Part shown: positions 1 to 9,115 of the stretch, piece by piece | Numbering within the stretch: the stretch's first letter is position 1 | Layout of the letters: every line of letters begins with the position of its first letter | Assembly: GCF_011064825.1 (NCBI RefSeq) | Contig: NZ_CP048751.1 | Span: 930,001-994,000 of the forward strand | Direction: 5' to 3' | Length of the DNA stretch: 64,000 nt | Origin: Brevundimonas mediterranea | Lineage (GTDB): Bacteria; Pseudomonadota; Alphaproteobacteria; Caulobacterales; Caulobacteraceae | Program-made: the position numbers and the translations under genes | The notes under the pieces: generated by a model | The model's input: only the letters and a program-made list of their open reading frames with translations | Told to the model about the DNA's origin: nothing | The model's database searches: none

Positions 1-2
1 CC

Positions 3-791
3 ATCGTCTGCGGCATCGTCAACGCCACGACGGGGACCGTGGTCGCCGACGGCCACGACATCAGGAAGGATTTCCGCGCCGCCCGCACCAAGATCGGCCT
101 GGTGCCGCAGGAGCTGACCACCGACGCCTTCGAGACGGTGCTGGCCACCGTCACCTTCAGCCGGGGCCTGTTCGGCAAGCCGGGAAACCCGGCCCTGATC
201 GAACAGATCCTGAAAGACCTGTCGCTGTGGGACAAGCGCGACGCCAAGATCATGACCCTGTCGGGCGGGATGAAGCGCCGGGTGATGATCGCCAAGGCCC
301 TGAGCCACGAGCCGGACATCCTGTTCCTCGATGAACCCACAGCCGGGGTCGACGTCGAACTGCGCCGCGACATGTGGGCCATGGTGCGCAAACTGCGCGA
401 GCGGGGCGTGACCATCATCCTGACCACCCACTATATCGAAGAGGCCGAGGAGATGGCCGACCGGGTGGGGGTGATCCTGAAGGGCGAGCTGATCCTGGTC
501 GAGGAAAAGACCGCCCTGATGAAGAAGCTGGGCCGGAAGACCCTGACCCTGAACCTGGTCGAGCCGCTGGCCGCCCTGCCCGCCGACCTGTCGGACTGGG
601 ATCTGGCGCTGAAGGCCGATGGAAGCGAGCTGGAATACAGTTTCGACGCCCAGGCCGACGACACCGGCGTGCCGTCGCTGATCCGCCGGCTGGAACGGCT
701 GAATATCGGCTTCAAGGATCTGAACACCCGCCAGAGCTCGCTGGAAGACATCTTCGTCAGCCTGGTCCACCGCGATGGGGAGACCGTCTGA
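3..791 (+). CDS. ABC transporter ATP-binding protein (5' end outside window)
   Basis: This is the nucleotide-binding subunit of an ABC-2 type exporter, which hydrolyses ATP at the cytoplasmic face of the permease encoded next. The frame is open from the window edge ([13 protein letters not shown]), so the Walker A loop lies upstream and only about 262 residues are present. Visible motifs are the signature LSGGMKRR, Walker [13 protein letters not shown] and the H-loop TTH. A GTG at 39 is not a real start because conserved family sequence lies before it. The stop overlaps the permease start by one base (TGATG), so the two are translationally coupled. The family exports drugs, polysaccharides or lipids; the substrate cannot be told from sequence. 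Confidence 0.93.
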   Translation: MVCGIVNATTGTVVADGHDIRKDFRAARTKIGLVPQELTTDAFETVLATVTFSRGLFGKPGNPALIEQILKDLSLWDKRDAKIMTLSGGMKRRVMIAKALSHEPDILFLDEPTAGVDVELRRDMWAMVRKLRERGVTIILTTHYIEEAEEMADRVGVILKGELILVEEKTALMKKLGRKTLTLNLVEPLAALPADLSDWDLALKADGSELEYSFDAQADDTGVPSLIRRLERLNIGFKDLNTRQSSLEDIFVSLVHRDGETV

Positions 792-1558
792 TGAACTTCA
801 ACGGACATGGCGTCTGGGCCATCTATCGCTTCGAGATGGCGCGGGCCCTGCGCACCATCTGGCAGAGCGTGGTCACGCCGGTGATCACCACCGCCCTCTA
901 TTTCATCGTCTTCGGCAGCGCGATCGGCAGCCGGATGGAGGCGATCGACGGCGTGGCCTATGGCGCCTTCATCGTGCCGGGCCTGATCATGCTGAGCCTG
1001 TTCACCCAGTCGATCTTCAACGCCTCCTTCGGCATCTATTTCCCGAAATTCACCGGCACCATCTACGAGATCCTGTCGGCTCCCGTGTCGTCGCTGGAGG
1101 TGGTGATCGCCTATGTCGGGGCGGCGGCGACCAAGTCGGCGGTGCTGGGCCTGATCATCCTGGCCACCTCGACCCTGTTCGTGCCGCTGCAGGTGCTGCA
1201 CCCTGTAGGCATGCTGGCCATGCTGGTGCTGATCTCGGTGACCTTCAGCCTGTTCGGCTTCATCATAGGCATCTGGGCCGGCAGTTTCGAACAGCTGAAC
1301 TTCATCCCCATGCTGATCGTGACGCCCCTGACCTTCCTGGGCGGCTCCTTCTATTCGATCAACATGCTGCCTGACGTCTGGCGCGCGGTGGCCCATTTCA
1401 ATCCGGTGGTCTATCTGATCTCGGGCTTCCGCTGGACCTTCTATGGCCAGGGCGACGTTCCCATCGGCATCAGCGTGGCCGCCACCATGGGCTTCTTCGT
1501 CGTCTGCCTGGCCGTGGTCATGTGGATGTTCAAGACCGGCTACCGCCTCAAGAGCTGA
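791..1558 (+). CDS. ABC-2 type transporter permease
   Basis: The 255-residue membrane subunit of the exporter starts with ATG at 791, sharing its first base with the stop of the ATPase gene. About six hydrophobic segments follow a short cytoplasmic N-terminus, and the C-terminal part contains [20 protein letters not shown] and [13 protein letters not shown], typical of the ABC2_membrane family (NodJ/YadH-like). An upstream open frame from 374 is only a shadow of the ATPase gene. Substrate unknown; YadGH-like exporters are the nearest named relatives by motif. Confidence 0.92.
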   Translation: MNFNGHGVWAIYRFEMARALRTIWQSVVTPVITTALYFIVFGSAIGSRMEAIDGVAYGAFIVPGLIMLSLFTQSIFNASFGIYFPKFTGTIYEILSAPVSSLEVVIAYVGAAATKSAVLGLIILATSTLFVPLQVLHPVGMLAMLVLISVTFSLFGFIIGIWAGSFEQLNFIPMLIVTPLTFLGGSFYSINMLPDVWRAVAHFNPVVYLISGFRWTFYGQGDVPIGISVAATMGFFVVCLAVVMWMFKTGYRLKS

Positions 1559-1599
1559 GCCGTCACGAAACCGGCCAGATCGCCAGCGATTAGAGTATC

Positions 1600-2724
1600 A
1601 TGTCCGACGACGCCAAGATCACCCCCGCTACGCCGCCCGCCTCGAACGGTCCATCGGGAGGACCGCCGGAGCCGTTCGTGCGCAAACAGGTGACCTGGGG
1701 GCGCATGCCCACGACCACCTTCCACGTCGGCCCGGTGCCGGTCGCGCCCAATCCGCTGGACCGGATTCCCAATCGCCCGCCGCGCACGACGCCGCTGGGC
1801 CAGACAGGCCCGAGCGGGGGCCAGGTTTCGGGACAGGTTCAGGAGCCGCCGCGCCGTGTCCCTGCGCCGCGCGCCGGCGGCAATATCCTGAGCGGGTCGC
1901 TGATCCCCCAGGCGCGTCCGCGCTCCGGTCCGGTGACGCCTGCGCCACAGCCAGAGCCCGCACCCGCGCCCGTGCCCGTGCCCAGCGCCGACACGACCGT
2001 GCGGCCCCTGCCCGGCGCGGGTCTGACCAACGCTCCTTCGGCGCCTGTCGATCAGCCCGATGTCGCCGAACAGGCCGCCGCGACGCCTGTGGTCGCGGCC
2101 CCCGCCCTGGCCCCGCTTGAGCCGTCTCCTGCTGTTGAGGCCGCCCCTTCGGTCACGCCCAGTTTCGCGCGCGCCGCGACCCGGCGGCCGTCGCGCCTGC
2201 CGCTGTACATCGGCGTCGGGGTGCTGGCGGTTCTGGCCGTCGGCGGCGGCCTGTGGTTCGCCCTGCGTCCCGCCCCTGTGGCCGCGCCGGTTGCGCCCGC
2301 CCCGGCGGCGGCGCCCGAAGCCGTTGCGCCTGAAGCCCTGACGCCGGCCGCCGCGCCCGTGGAGACGCCGGTCGAGACCGCAGCGCCCGTCGAAGCCGCA
2401 CCGGTCGAGGAAACACCCGCGGGTGCGGCCGCGCGGCCTGCGGCGGCCCCGGTTCCGACCACCCCCCAAACCACGGGCCAGACCACGGCCCAGACCTCGT
2501 CCGCTCGCCCCGCGACGACGACGCGTCCCCAGACGCCGGCGCAATCAACGACGCAAACCCCGGCGCCCCGGGTCCCGACGGCTCAGGCCCCGGCGGCCGT
2601 CTCGACGCCCCCCTCCGCAACGCCGGCGCCGGTCGTCGTCGTCGCGCCCGCGCCGACCGCCGCGCGTCCGGCCCAGACCGACCCGAACGCTCCGGTCGTG
2701 ACCCGGCCCCAGCCGCTGGACTGA
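1600..2724 (+). CDS. Pro/Ala-rich single-pass membrane protein of unknown function
   Basis: This 374-residue protein is not recognised. It has a proline-rich N-terminal part (about 1-190) with no signal peptide, one transmembrane helix near 200-225 (LYIGVGVLAVLAVGGG followed by Leu and Trp), and a long Ala/Pro/Val/Thr low-complexity tail. This suggests a cytoplasmic N-terminus and a periplasmic flexible tail. No catalytic motif is visible. Third-position GC is high and no competing frame fits better, so it is probably real. The start lacks a strong ribosome binding site. The stop codon sits in a 14-bp tandem duplication (2711-2738). Confidence 0.72.
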   Translation: MSDDAKITPATPPASNGPSGGPPEPFVRKQVTWGRMPTTTFHVGPVPVAPNPLDRIPNRPPRTTPLGQTGPSGGQVSGQVQEPPRRVPAPRAGGNILSGSLIPQARPRSGPVTPAPQPEPAPAPVPVPSADTTVRPLPGAGLTNAPSAPVDQPDVAEQAAATPVVAAPALAPLEPSPAVEAAPSVTPSFARAATRRPSRLPLYIGVGVLAVLAVGGGLWFALRPAPVAAPVAPAPAAAPEAVAPEALTPAAAPVETPVETAAPVEAAPVEETPAGAAARPAAAPVPTTPQTTGQTTAQTSSARPATTTRPQTPAQSTTQTPAPRVPTAQAPAAVSTPPSATPAPVVVVAPAPTAARPAQTDPNAPVVTRPQPLD

Positions 2725-2775
2725 AGCCGCTGGACTGAAGCCGCTTCCGCCCCCGCGCCCCGGCGTGTGGGGCGG

Positions 2776-3153
2776 TTAGGCCGTGCGGATGACGCCGCCG
2801 CTGGTCGTCACCGGCCAGGGCGTCAGTCGCCCGCCGGCGCAGGGGCCGCCCTTGCATTCGCCGGTCAGGGGTTCGAACACCGCCCCGTGCCAGCCGCACA
2901 GGATCAGGGCGCCGTCCGGCGTCAGATAACGGTCGATCTCCATGGCGATGGGAAAACCGGCGTGCGGACAGCGATCGACCCAGCCGGCCACAGCCCCGTC
3001 CTTGCGCACCACGAAACCGTGGAAGAAGGCCTCGCCGATCTGAAGCACGAAGCCGCGCGCGCCGGGCTCGGCGATGTCGGCCTCGGCGCACAGGGCCACG
3101 TTCGGCGGCGTCTTCCAGACCCGTTTGCGCTCGGTCGGCGCCTCGTCAGACAC
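2776..3153 (-). CDS. Rieske [2Fe-2S] domain protein
   Basis: This 125-residue protein is essentially a single Rieske domain. The two cluster-binding motifs are CPHAGF (Cys-x-His) and CGWHGAVF (Cys-x-x-His), separated by about 22 residues, as in ferredoxin-like subunits of ring-hydroxylating dioxygenases and NirD-like proteins. There is no signal peptide, so it is a soluble cytoplasmic electron carrier or regulatory subunit. It starts with GTG at 3153, overlapping the gpsA stop by 8 bases, so it is the third gene of the tsaD-gpsA operon. Partner unknown. Confidence 0.9.
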   Translation of the reverse strand: MSDEAPTERKRVWKTPPNVALCAEADIAEPGARGFVLQIGEAFFHGFVVRKDGAVAGWVDRCPHAGFPIAMEIDRYLTPDGALILCGWHGAVFEPLTGECKGGPCAGGRLTPWPVTTSGGVIRTA

Positions 3154-4174
3154 GCTCGGCCTTCAGCGGGCGCGACAGCAGGCCGTCGATCAGGCCATCC
3201 ACGGTGATCTCGCCCGCCAGCAGGGCCGCGATGCCCTCTGCGATGGGGGTCTCCACCCCCAGACGGGCGGCCAGGGCGCGCACGGCCGGCGCGCTCTCAT
3301 AGCCCTCGGCCACCGAGCGTTTGCCCGCCAGCGCCTGTTCCACCGTCTGGCCCTGCCCCAGGGCCAGGCCCAGGCTCATGTTGCGCGACTGAGGGCTGGA
3401 ACAGGTCAGGACCAGGTCGCCCAGGCCGCACAGGCCCGCCACCGTCTCGGCCTGGCCGCCCATGGCGACGGCGAGGCGGGTCATTTCCGCAAACCCGCGC
3501 GTGATCAGGGCGGCGTGGGCGCTGCGGCCCAGCTGACGCCCCTCGGACACGCCGCAGGCGATGGCCAGCACATTCTTCAGCGCCCCGCCCGCCTCGGCCC
3601 CGATCAGGTCGGTGGCCAGATAGGGCCTGAAGCCCGGCGCCGACAGGGTGTTCAGCAGGGCCTGACCCAGGACAGGATCGGCGCAGGCCAGGGTGACGGC
3701 GGTCGGAAGGCCGCGCGCCACTTCGCCGGCGAAACTGGGGCCGGACAGGACCGCCGCCGGCGCGTCCGGCAGGGTCTCGGCCAGCACCTCGGTCATCAGT
3801 TTCATCGTGCCGCGCTCGACCCCCTTCGAGCAGAGCACCACCGGCACGCCGGCGCGATGATGGGGCGCAAAGGCCGTCAGGGTCGCCCGCATATGCTGGG
3901 CCGGGGGAACGGCCAGGATCAGGTCGCAGTCGCGCAGATCGGCCAGATCGGCGGTGAATTTGAGATCCTCGGCCAGGGTGACGCCCGGCAGATACAGGTC
4001 GTTGGCCCGCGTCGTCGCCAGGGTCTCGACCAGCTGGGGCTCGCGCGCCTGAAGCGTCGTGTCCAATCCGGCGCGGACGCAGACCTGGGCCAGGGCGGTG
4101 CCCCAGGCGCCGGCGCCGATAACCCCTGCGGTGCGGAATTCCATGCGCCCTCCCGAGGCGGTCTCGTTGGTCAT
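3146..4174 (-). CDS. gpsA: Glycerol-3-phosphate dehydrogenase [NAD(P)+]
   Basis: This cytoplasmic enzyme reduces dihydroxyacetone phosphate to sn-glycerol 3-phosphate for phospholipid synthesis. The N-terminal Rossmann motif is [14 protein letters not shown]. The middle contains [24 protein letters not shown] and the catalytic-lysine region [13 protein letters not shown]. At 342 residues it has the usual length. I chose the ATG at 4174 because it overlaps the tsaD stop as ATGA; a second in-frame ATG at 4144 is possible. The tsaD-gpsA pairing is common in Alphaproteobacteria. Confidence 0.96.
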   Translation of the reverse strand: MTNETASGGRMEFRTAGVIGAGAWGTALAQVCVRAGLDTTLQAREPQLVETLATTRANDLYLPGVTLAEDLKFTADLADLRDCDLILAVPPAQHMRATLTAFAPHHRAGVPVVLCSKGVERGTMKLMTEVLAETLPDAPAAVLSGPSFAGEVARGLPTAVTLACADPVLGQALLNTLSAPGFRPYLATDLIGAEAGGALKNVLAIACGVSEGRQLGRSAHAALITRGFAEMTRLAVAMGGQAETVAGLCGLGDLVLTCSSPQSRNMSLGLALGQGQTVEQALAGKRSVAEGYESAPAVRALAARLGVETPIAEGIAALLAGEITVDGLIDGLLSRPLKAERV

Positions 4175-5316
4175 GCTTTCGCGCCCTTGCGGCCCGGCTT
4201 GTGCGAAGGATCGGCCAGGGCGCGGGCTTCGTCCAGCGGCCATCGCGGCCGGGCGACCACGTCGATGTCGCTGGTCAGCCCCAGGGCCAGCCGCTCGGCT
4301 CCCGCCAGGGCGATCATGGCGGCGTTGTCGGTGCAATAGGCCATGGGCGGCGCCAGGAAGTCGAAGCCGTGTTTCGCCGCCGTCGCCTGCAAGGTCGCGC
4401 GGATCGTCTTGTTGGCCGCGACGCCGCCCGCGACCACGAACAGCCGGTGATCGTGGGTCTCGGCATAGGCGGCCAGGGCCCGCTCGGAGCGATCCGACAA
4501 TTGCCGGGCGATGGCGTTCTGGACCGCATCGGCCAGATCGGCCCTGTCCTGCTCGGTCTCGCAGGTCTGGGCGATGCGGAAGGCGGCCGTCTTCAGACCC
4601 GAGAAGGAGAAGTCGCAGTCCTTGCGGCCCAGCAGGGCGCGCGGAAGATCGATCTTCGAGCCGTCGCCTTGCTGCGCCAACCGCTCCAGCGCCGGCCCGC
4701 CGGGATAACCCAGGCCCAGGGCCTTGGCGATCTTGTCGAAGGCCTCGCCGGCCGCGTCATCGATGGTGGCGCCGATCCGGCTCATGTCGCCGACGCCGCG
4801 CACCTCGAGCAGTTGGCAATGGCCGCCGGACACCAGCAGCAGCAGGAAGGGATAGGCGACCTCCTCGCCCAACCGGGCCGAGACCGCGTGCCCCTCCAGG
4901 TGATTGACCGCCACCAGGGGCAGACCCCGCGCCAGGGCCGCCGCCTTGCCGAAGCTGAGGCCCACCATGACGCCGCCGACCAGGCCCGGCCCGGCCGTCG
5001 CGGCGATTCCGTCGAGGCCGTCATAGCCCAGGCCGGCTTCGGCCATGGCGCGGCGCGTGACCCCGGCGATCATCTCGACATGGCTGCGGGCGGCGATTTC
5101 GGGGACGACGCCGCCATAGGCCGCATGGTCGTCGATCTGGCTGTGAACGACCGAGGACAGGACCTCGGCCCGACCGCCCCGTTCGGACGGGTGCAGGCGC
5201 ACCACCGAGGCGGCGGTCTCGTCGCAGCTGGTCTCGAGACCCAGCACCGTCAGGGGTCGGACATCGCGTCCGGTTGCCGCTGCGGCGCCGCTGCTATAGT
5301 CGGCGGAACTCTCCAT
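4171..5316 (-). CDS. tsaD: tRNA N6-adenosine threonylcarbamoyltransferase
   Basis: TsaD transfers the threonylcarbamoyl group to A37 of ANN-decoding tRNAs, working with TsaB and TsaE. Sequence marks are [15 protein letters not shown] at the N-terminus, [13 protein letters not shown], the metal-binding NHLEGH, the nucleotide-binding [12 protein letters not shown] and the late TDNAAMIA aspartate. I place the start at the ATG at 5316 (381 residues). A longer open frame continues upstream through hemC on the opposite strand, which is a shadow. It is divergent from hemC with only 40 bases between the starts. Confidence 0.95.
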   Translation of the reverse strand: MESSADYSSGAAAATGRDVRPLTVLGLETSCDETAASVVRLHPSERGGRAEVLSSVVHSQIDDHAAYGGVVPEIAARSHVEMIAGVTRRAMAEAGLGYDGLDGIAATAGPGLVGGVMVGLSFGKAAALARGLPLVAVNHLEGHAVSARLGEEVAYPFLLLLVSGGHCQLLEVRGVGDMSRIGATIDDAAGEAFDKIAKALGLGYPGGPALERLAQQGDGSKIDLPRALLGRKDCDFSFSGLKTAAFRIAQTCETEQDRADLADAVQNAIARQLSDRSERALAAYAETHDHRLFVVAGGVAANKTIRATLQATAAKHGFDFLAPPMAYCTDNAAMIALAGAERLALGLTSDIDVVARPRWPLDEARALADPSHKPGRKGAKA

Positions 5317-5356
5317 CGGGTCGAGGTAGCGATCCGGCGTCCGGTAAGCAACGATC

Positions 5357-6310
5357 ATGAACCTTCCTCTCCGCATCGGCACCCGGCGGTCCAAGCTGGC
5401 CCTGGCCCAATCGGGCATGATGCAGCGGGCCATCGGCCGGGCGCTCGGCGTGGCCGAGGCCGAGATCGAGGCCGCCGTGCCCCTGGTCGAGATCGTCACC
5501 ACCGGCGACCGGATCCAGGACCGCCGCCTGATGGAGATGGGCGGCAAGGCGCTGTTCACCAAGGAGATCGAGGAGGCGCTGCTGGACCGGCGAATCGACA
5601 TCGCCATCCACTCGATGAAGGACGTGCCCGCCGAACAGCCCGAGGGCCTGTGCATCGCCGCCATCCCGGAACGCGAGGACGCCCGCGACGCCTTCATCAG
5701 CCGCGACTTCGACAGTTTCGACCAACTGCCCTTCGGCGCGCGGCTGGGCACCGCCAGCCCGCGTCGCCAGGCCCAGGCCCTGGCCCTGCGGCCCGATCTG
5801 AAGGTCGAGATGCTGCGCGGCAATATCGACACCCGGCTGCGCCGCGCCGCCGAGGGGGATTTCGACGCCATACTGCTGGCCGTCTCGGGCATGACCCGGC
5901 TGGGCGTGACCGAACATATCCGCGAGAAACTGTCGCTGGACGCCTTTTTGCCGGCGCCGGGCCAGGGCGCCCTGGCCATCCAGACCCGCGCCGACGACAT
6001 CGACGCCCCCTGGGTCGCCGCCCTGAACCACCCGGAGACCGCCGTCGCCGTGGCCGCGGAGCGGGGGGCCATGACCGCGCTGGAGGGATCGTGCCGCACC
6101 GCCGTCGGCGCCTACGCCCTGATCGAGGGCGACACCCTGCGCCTGACCACCGAAATGCTGAGCCCCGACGGATCGGCCCGCTGGCGCCGCGTCGGCGAAC
6201 TGTTCCAGCCCACCGAGGCCGACGCCCGCGCCCTGGGCGAACGGCTGGGCGGCGAGGTCCACGCCTTCGCCGGCGATCAGGAGGTCGATCCGGCGAGCCT
6301 GGACGGATGA
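5357..6310 (+). CDS. hemC: Hydroxymethylbilane synthase (porphobilinogen deaminase)
   Basis: HemC polymerises four porphobilinogens into hydroxymethylbilane in haem synthesis. The 317-residue protein opens with LRIGTRRSKLALAQS and carries HSMKDVPAEQPEGL, LGTASPRRQAQ, LRGNIDTRL and the dipyrromethane-cofactor cysteine in LEGSCRTAVGAYA. Length is normal. It overlaps hemD by four bases (ATGA), so the two consecutive pathway enzymes are coupled. Its promoter must lie in, or overlap, the start of tsaD on the other strand. Confidence 0.97.
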   Translation: MNLPLRIGTRRSKLALAQSGMMQRAIGRALGVAEAEIEAAVPLVEIVTTGDRIQDRRLMEMGGKALFTKEIEEALLDRRIDIAIHSMKDVPAEQPEGLCIAAIPEREDARDAFISRDFDSFDQLPFGARLGTASPRRQAQALALRPDLKVEMLRGNIDTRLRRAAEGDFDAILLAVSGMTRLGVTEHIREKLSLDAFLPAPGQGALAIQTRADDIDAPWVAALNHPETAVAVAAERGAMTALEGSCRTAVGAYALIEGDTLRLTTEMLSPDGSARWRRVGELFQPTEADARALGERLGGEVHAFAGDQEVDPASLDG

Positions 6311-7047
6311 CGGCCCCGGGCGCCGCGGATCAGAGCCCCCGCGTCTGGATCACCCGCGCCCAGCCCGGCGCGTCGCGCACCGCCGCCCGTCTGCGCGGCA
6401 TGGGGTTCACGCCCCTGATCCAGCCCCTGCTGGCGGTGGAGACCCTGAGCCCGCCCGTCCCGGATCTGGATCGGTTCGCGGCCCTGGCCTTCACCAGCCG
6501 GAACGGCGTCGCCGCCTTCGCCGCCCTGACGTCCCGGCGCGACCGGCCGGTCTTCGCCGTCGGCGACGCCACCGCCCAGGCGGCGCGCGAGGCCGGCTTC
6601 GTCGCCGTCCGTTCCGCCTCGGGCGACCTGACCGCCCTCGCCCGCCGGATCGCCGCTGAACTGAGCGACGCCGCCCTGCTGGCGCCCCAGGCCGAGACCC
6701 CCGCCGGCGACCTCGCCGCCGCCCTGGCCGCCGCCGACGCCCGCGCCGTCAGCCTGCACCCCCTGAACGTCTATCGCACCGCCCCGACCGCCGCCGCCGC
6801 GCCGCCAGAGGCGTTCGACGCCGTGCTGATCCACTCCCCGCGCGCGGCCCAGGCCCTGGCCGCCCTGGTTCCCGTCTCCCTGCCGGCGGCGCGCCTGGCC
6901 GGCGTCGTGATCGCCTGTATCTCGCCTGCCGCCGCCGCGCCCCTGAGCGCCGTCGGCCTGACGCCGGCGGTGGCGGACGCCCCGGACGAAGCCACATTGC
7001 TCGCGACCTTGAAAGCGGCGCTTGGCAAGCGCGATACGCCCGTATAA
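6307..7047 (+). CDS. hemD: Uroporphyrinogen-III synthase
   Basis: HemD cyclises hydroxymethylbilane to uroporphyrinogen III with inversion of ring D. The family is poorly conserved. Support comes from the early VWITRAQPGASRTAARL, the middle LAFTSRNGVAAFA and VFAVGDATAQAAREAGF, and from the position directly after hemC with an ATGA overlap. The frame is open much further upstream as a shadow of tsaD and hemC; the ATG at 6307 gives the usual length of 246 residues. Confidence 0.93.
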   Translation: MTAPGAADQSPRVWITRAQPGASRTAARLRGMGFTPLIQPLLAVETLSPPVPDLDRFAALAFTSRNGVAAFAALTSRRDRPVFAVGDATAQAAREAGFVAVRSASGDLTALARRIAAELSDAALLAPQAETPAGDLAAALAAADARAVSLHPLNVYRTAPTAAAAPPEAFDAVLIHSPRAAQALAALVPVSLPAARLAGVVIACISPAAAAPLSAVGLTPAVADAPDEATLLATLKAALGKRDTPV

Positions 7048-7087
7048 AGAGCCCCTCTCGCGCGGGCTGCTTCGCCTTCGCAACCGG

Positions 7088-7163
7088 GCCGCTTTAGCTC
7101 AGCCGGTAGAGCACCTCATTCGTAATGAGGGGGTCGCGTGTTCGAGTCACGCAAGCGGCACCA
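7088..7163 (+). tRNA. tRNA-Thr (CGT)
   Basis: The 76-nt cloverleaf has acceptor arms GCCGCTT and AAGCGGC, the D-loop TAGCTCAGCCGGTAGAGC, an anticodon stem CCTCA/TGAGG around loop TTCGTAA (anticodon CGT), the T-loop GTTCGAGTC and an encoded CCA. It lies 40 bases after hemD on the same strand. Confidence 0.97.
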
Positions 7164-7536
7164 CCGTTTCCGAGCTTTCAAATAGAAGAGTGTTCGCCCT
7201 GAACCTGGGTGCGAGGCCCAGTATCGGCTCGCTGCGGGCGTATCGATTTCGGATCCGAACCGTAGTCTTCAGGCTTCCCTTCGGTCAGTTTTCAGTCCCT
7301 TGAAACGGCCGGATAAGGTATCCTGTTCATCTGAGGCGAGCTTGAGACTCCAGTATCGACTGAAACAGTCTTGGTTACTTTCGTTTCAGTTGCGAAGGAT
7401 TCGCTCACAACCTCTCCCTCAAGTTGAATATTTACCTATTCGCGGTACGTAGGATTCCCGTATCGTCGAGCTTTGGCTTGACGCCCTTGTCATTTTCAGG
7501 CCTGACGCAGGTATTCTCGCACGCCCGAAGGCCAAG
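7164..7536 (+). other. Non-coding stretch between tRNA-Thr and an XRE gene
   Basis: I see no gene here. The base composition is visibly lower in GC than the flanks (for example 7320-7450), with short ORFs in several frames lacking codon bias. It presumably holds the promoter of the XRE gene, whose ribosome binding site is AAGG just before 7537. A degenerate integrated element next to a tRNA is conceivable but no integrase or attachment repeat was found. Confidence 0.5.
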
Positions 7537-7890
7537 ATGAACGACGCAGTCGACCCAGTAGACATCGCAATCGGCGCCCGCATTCGCGCCCGTCGCGAGG
7601 AACTCCGCATCACCCAGGCGCAACTGGCCGCCGGCGCCGGCGTGACTTTCCAGCAAATTCAAAAGTATGAGCGGGGCGTCAACCGCGTCTCGGCCGCACG
7701 CCTGCTGCAGATCGCAGCGGTGCTGAAGTCCACGGGCGCGGCTCTGCTGGGCGAACTCGAGACGGCCGAAGGCGATGAACTGGCTCTGGCCGCGCCGGGC
7801 GTGGCGGAACTGTTGTCCGCCTTCCGCAGCATCCGGGACGCTGAAAAGCGCGACGCCCTCCTGGTCGTGGCCAAGGGCCTGCGCGACTGA
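7537..7890 (+). CDS. XRE-family helix-turn-helix regulator
   Basis: This 117-residue protein has a Cro/CI-type DNA-binding domain at about residues 10-66: IGARIRARREELRITQAQL, then AGVTFQQIQKYERGVNRVS, with LLQIAAVL in helix 5. The remaining C-terminal 50 residues form a short helical tail (VAELLSAFRSIRDAEKRDALL). The form is common in Alphaproteobacteria as small solitary repressors. It converges with the operon at 7895-9562, ending only four bases from it. Target unknown. Confidence 0.9.
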   Translation: MNDAVDPVDIAIGARIRARREELRITQAQLAAGAGVTFQQIQKYERGVNRVSAARLLQIAAVLKSTGAALLGELETAEGDELALAAPGVAELLSAFRSIRDAEKRDALLVVAKGLRD

Positions 7891-7894
7891 TCCG

Positions 7895-8254
7895 TCAGAC
7901 CTGAGTCTGTCTCAACACCCGCTCCACCGGTTCGCCGCCCCGCGCGCCGACCGAAGCATCGGCGAGCCAGGTTTGGACCGCGACGATCGCACGAAGATCG
8001 AGACCGTCGGAGCGTCCCGCATCGGCGATGTTCTGGCGCACGACCTCAAGCAGACAGGCGGCCTCCGCAGCGTTCGCGGGCTGGTGGTTGAGCAGGCTCG
8101 TCTCCGCCTCGACCATCGGTCCGAGATCCAGGTCGGCCAGCAGATTGTCCTCGCTGCCCGAGAGTCCCGCTCCGCCGAGTTTGTCGGCCAGTCGGGTCGT
8201 GTCGAACCATGACCGGAAAAGCGGCATGAAGGTCTTCAGAGGTTGGGTATTCAC
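7895..8254 (-). CDS. Hypothetical protein, last gene of LuxR-TM operon
   Basis: This 119-residue soluble protein is not recognised. It is predicted mostly helical and acidic (LLADLDLGPMVEAETSLL; ACLLEVVRQNIADAG), with no signal peptide or membrane segment. Translation probably starts at GTG 8254 with an AAGGA about ten bases upstream. It lies 21 bases after the membrane-protein gene and is the last of four closely spaced minus-strand genes. Confidence 0.6.
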   Translation of the reverse strand: MNTQPLKTFMPLFRSWFDTTRLADKLGGAGLSGSEDNLLADLDLGPMVEAETSLLNHQPANAAEAACLLEVVRQNIADAGRSDGLDLRAIVAVQTWLADASVGARGGEPVERVLRQTQV

Positions 8255-8275
8255 GCTGTGATGTCCTTGTAGATT

Positions 8276-8725
8276 TCAGGCGATGCGCGACTTGGCGCTG
8301 AGGGATGTTTGAGGTCTGGCGTAGGGGGCCGCGGTCGCTTCCCAGACGCCGATCAGACCGAGGATCATGATCTCCACCCAGACCACCATCCGCGTGGTCA
8401 CGATCGACCAGGTGAGGACGTCGGAACCAAACAACGACGCGGCATGGGTGCCGAGCGCGAGAAGCTGAGCCCCGGCCGCGAACAGCAGCCACCAACGGTC
8501 GTAACGAAGGCTGAGCCGGACCAACCAGACCAGAAGGCTGAGGGAGACCAAGGCGACCGCCCATCGGAATTGACCGATGATGAGGTGATCGACCCAGCCG
8601 GAAACCAGTTGCACGACGAAGAGGCCTGCGGCCGCCTCGCGCTCGGGCCGGCCGCCCTTCCAGATGAGCAGCACGAGCGCCAGGATGGTCAGGGCCGTAC
8701 CGAAAAACCAGAGCGGCGAAGGCAT
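8276..8725 (-). CDS. Small multi-pass membrane protein of unknown function
   Basis: A 149-residue integral membrane protein with about four to five hydrophobic segments, including LWFFGTALTILALVLLIW, FVVQLVSGWVDHLIIG, WAVALVSLSLLVWLVRLSL and VVWVEIMILGLIGVWEATA. I start it at ATG 8725, directly before the first helix; the open frame upstream overlaps the preceding gene and looks non-coding. Gap to the upstream gene is 14 bases. No family recognised. Confidence 0.65.
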   Translation of the reverse strand: MPSPLWFFGTALTILALVLLIWKGGRPEREAAAGLFVVQLVSGWVDHLIIGQFRWAVALVSLSLLVWLVRLSLRYDRWWLLFAAGAQLLALGTHAASLFGSDVLTWSIVTTRMVVWVEIMILGLIGVWEATAAPYARPQTSLSAKSRIA

Positions 8726-8739
8726 TCCGTCGGAACCGA

Positions 8740-9087
8740 TCAGGCGGCCAGATGCAACACGCCGGACGACGCCGACGACGACGCCTGAAGTATGCTCTTG
8801 TTCTCGCTCATGCCGTCCAAACGCCAACCGATCGCGTGGTTGTCAGCCACGGTTGACAGCCCCGCGTGGCCGGCGGCGACCGCCGCACGAACCGTCGTGA
8901 GCCGGTTCAGACCGGTCACGATGTCCTCCAGCGCCGCCTGACCGACCTCGGCCGCCAGACGCGCCTCGAGCCGCCCCTCGAGCGCGGTCTGGATCAGCTT
9001 GCAGACCTCGATCATGGCCTGGTCGATCGCGTGTTCGGCGGTCCTGACCTGGCGAGCGACTTTCACCCCGACGTTCATGTTTCGCAT
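8740..9087 (-). CDS. Hypothetical helical protein in LuxR-TM operon
   Basis: This 115-residue protein begins at ATG 9087, supported by GGAGG eight bases upstream. It reads as long amphipathic helices (KVARQVRTAEHAIDQAMIEV; VCKLIQTALEGRLEARLAAE), lacking cysteines in pairs, signal peptide or membrane helices. It is the second gene of the operon. No family recognised; it could be a small phasin-like or regulatory helical protein, but that is a guess. Confidence 0.62.
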   Translation of the reverse strand: MRNMNVGVKVARQVRTAEHAIDQAMIEVCKLIQTALEGRLEARLAAEVGQAALEDIVTGLNRLTTVRAAVAAGHAGLSTVADNHAIGWRLDGMSENKSILQASSSASSGVLHLAA

Positions 9088-9115
9088 TCTGCCGTCCTCC
9101 AAAAGGATCCCCGCG

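Noticed and set aside
4201..7047. A 948-residue plus-strand frame covering tsaD and hemC
   Set aside because: Only its last 246 residues, from 6307, are a real gene (hemD); the rest is antisense to tsaD or out of frame with hemC.
7088..7536. Integrated element at tRNA-Thr
   Set aside because: No integrase, no direct repeat of the tRNA 3' end nearby, and no phage genes.
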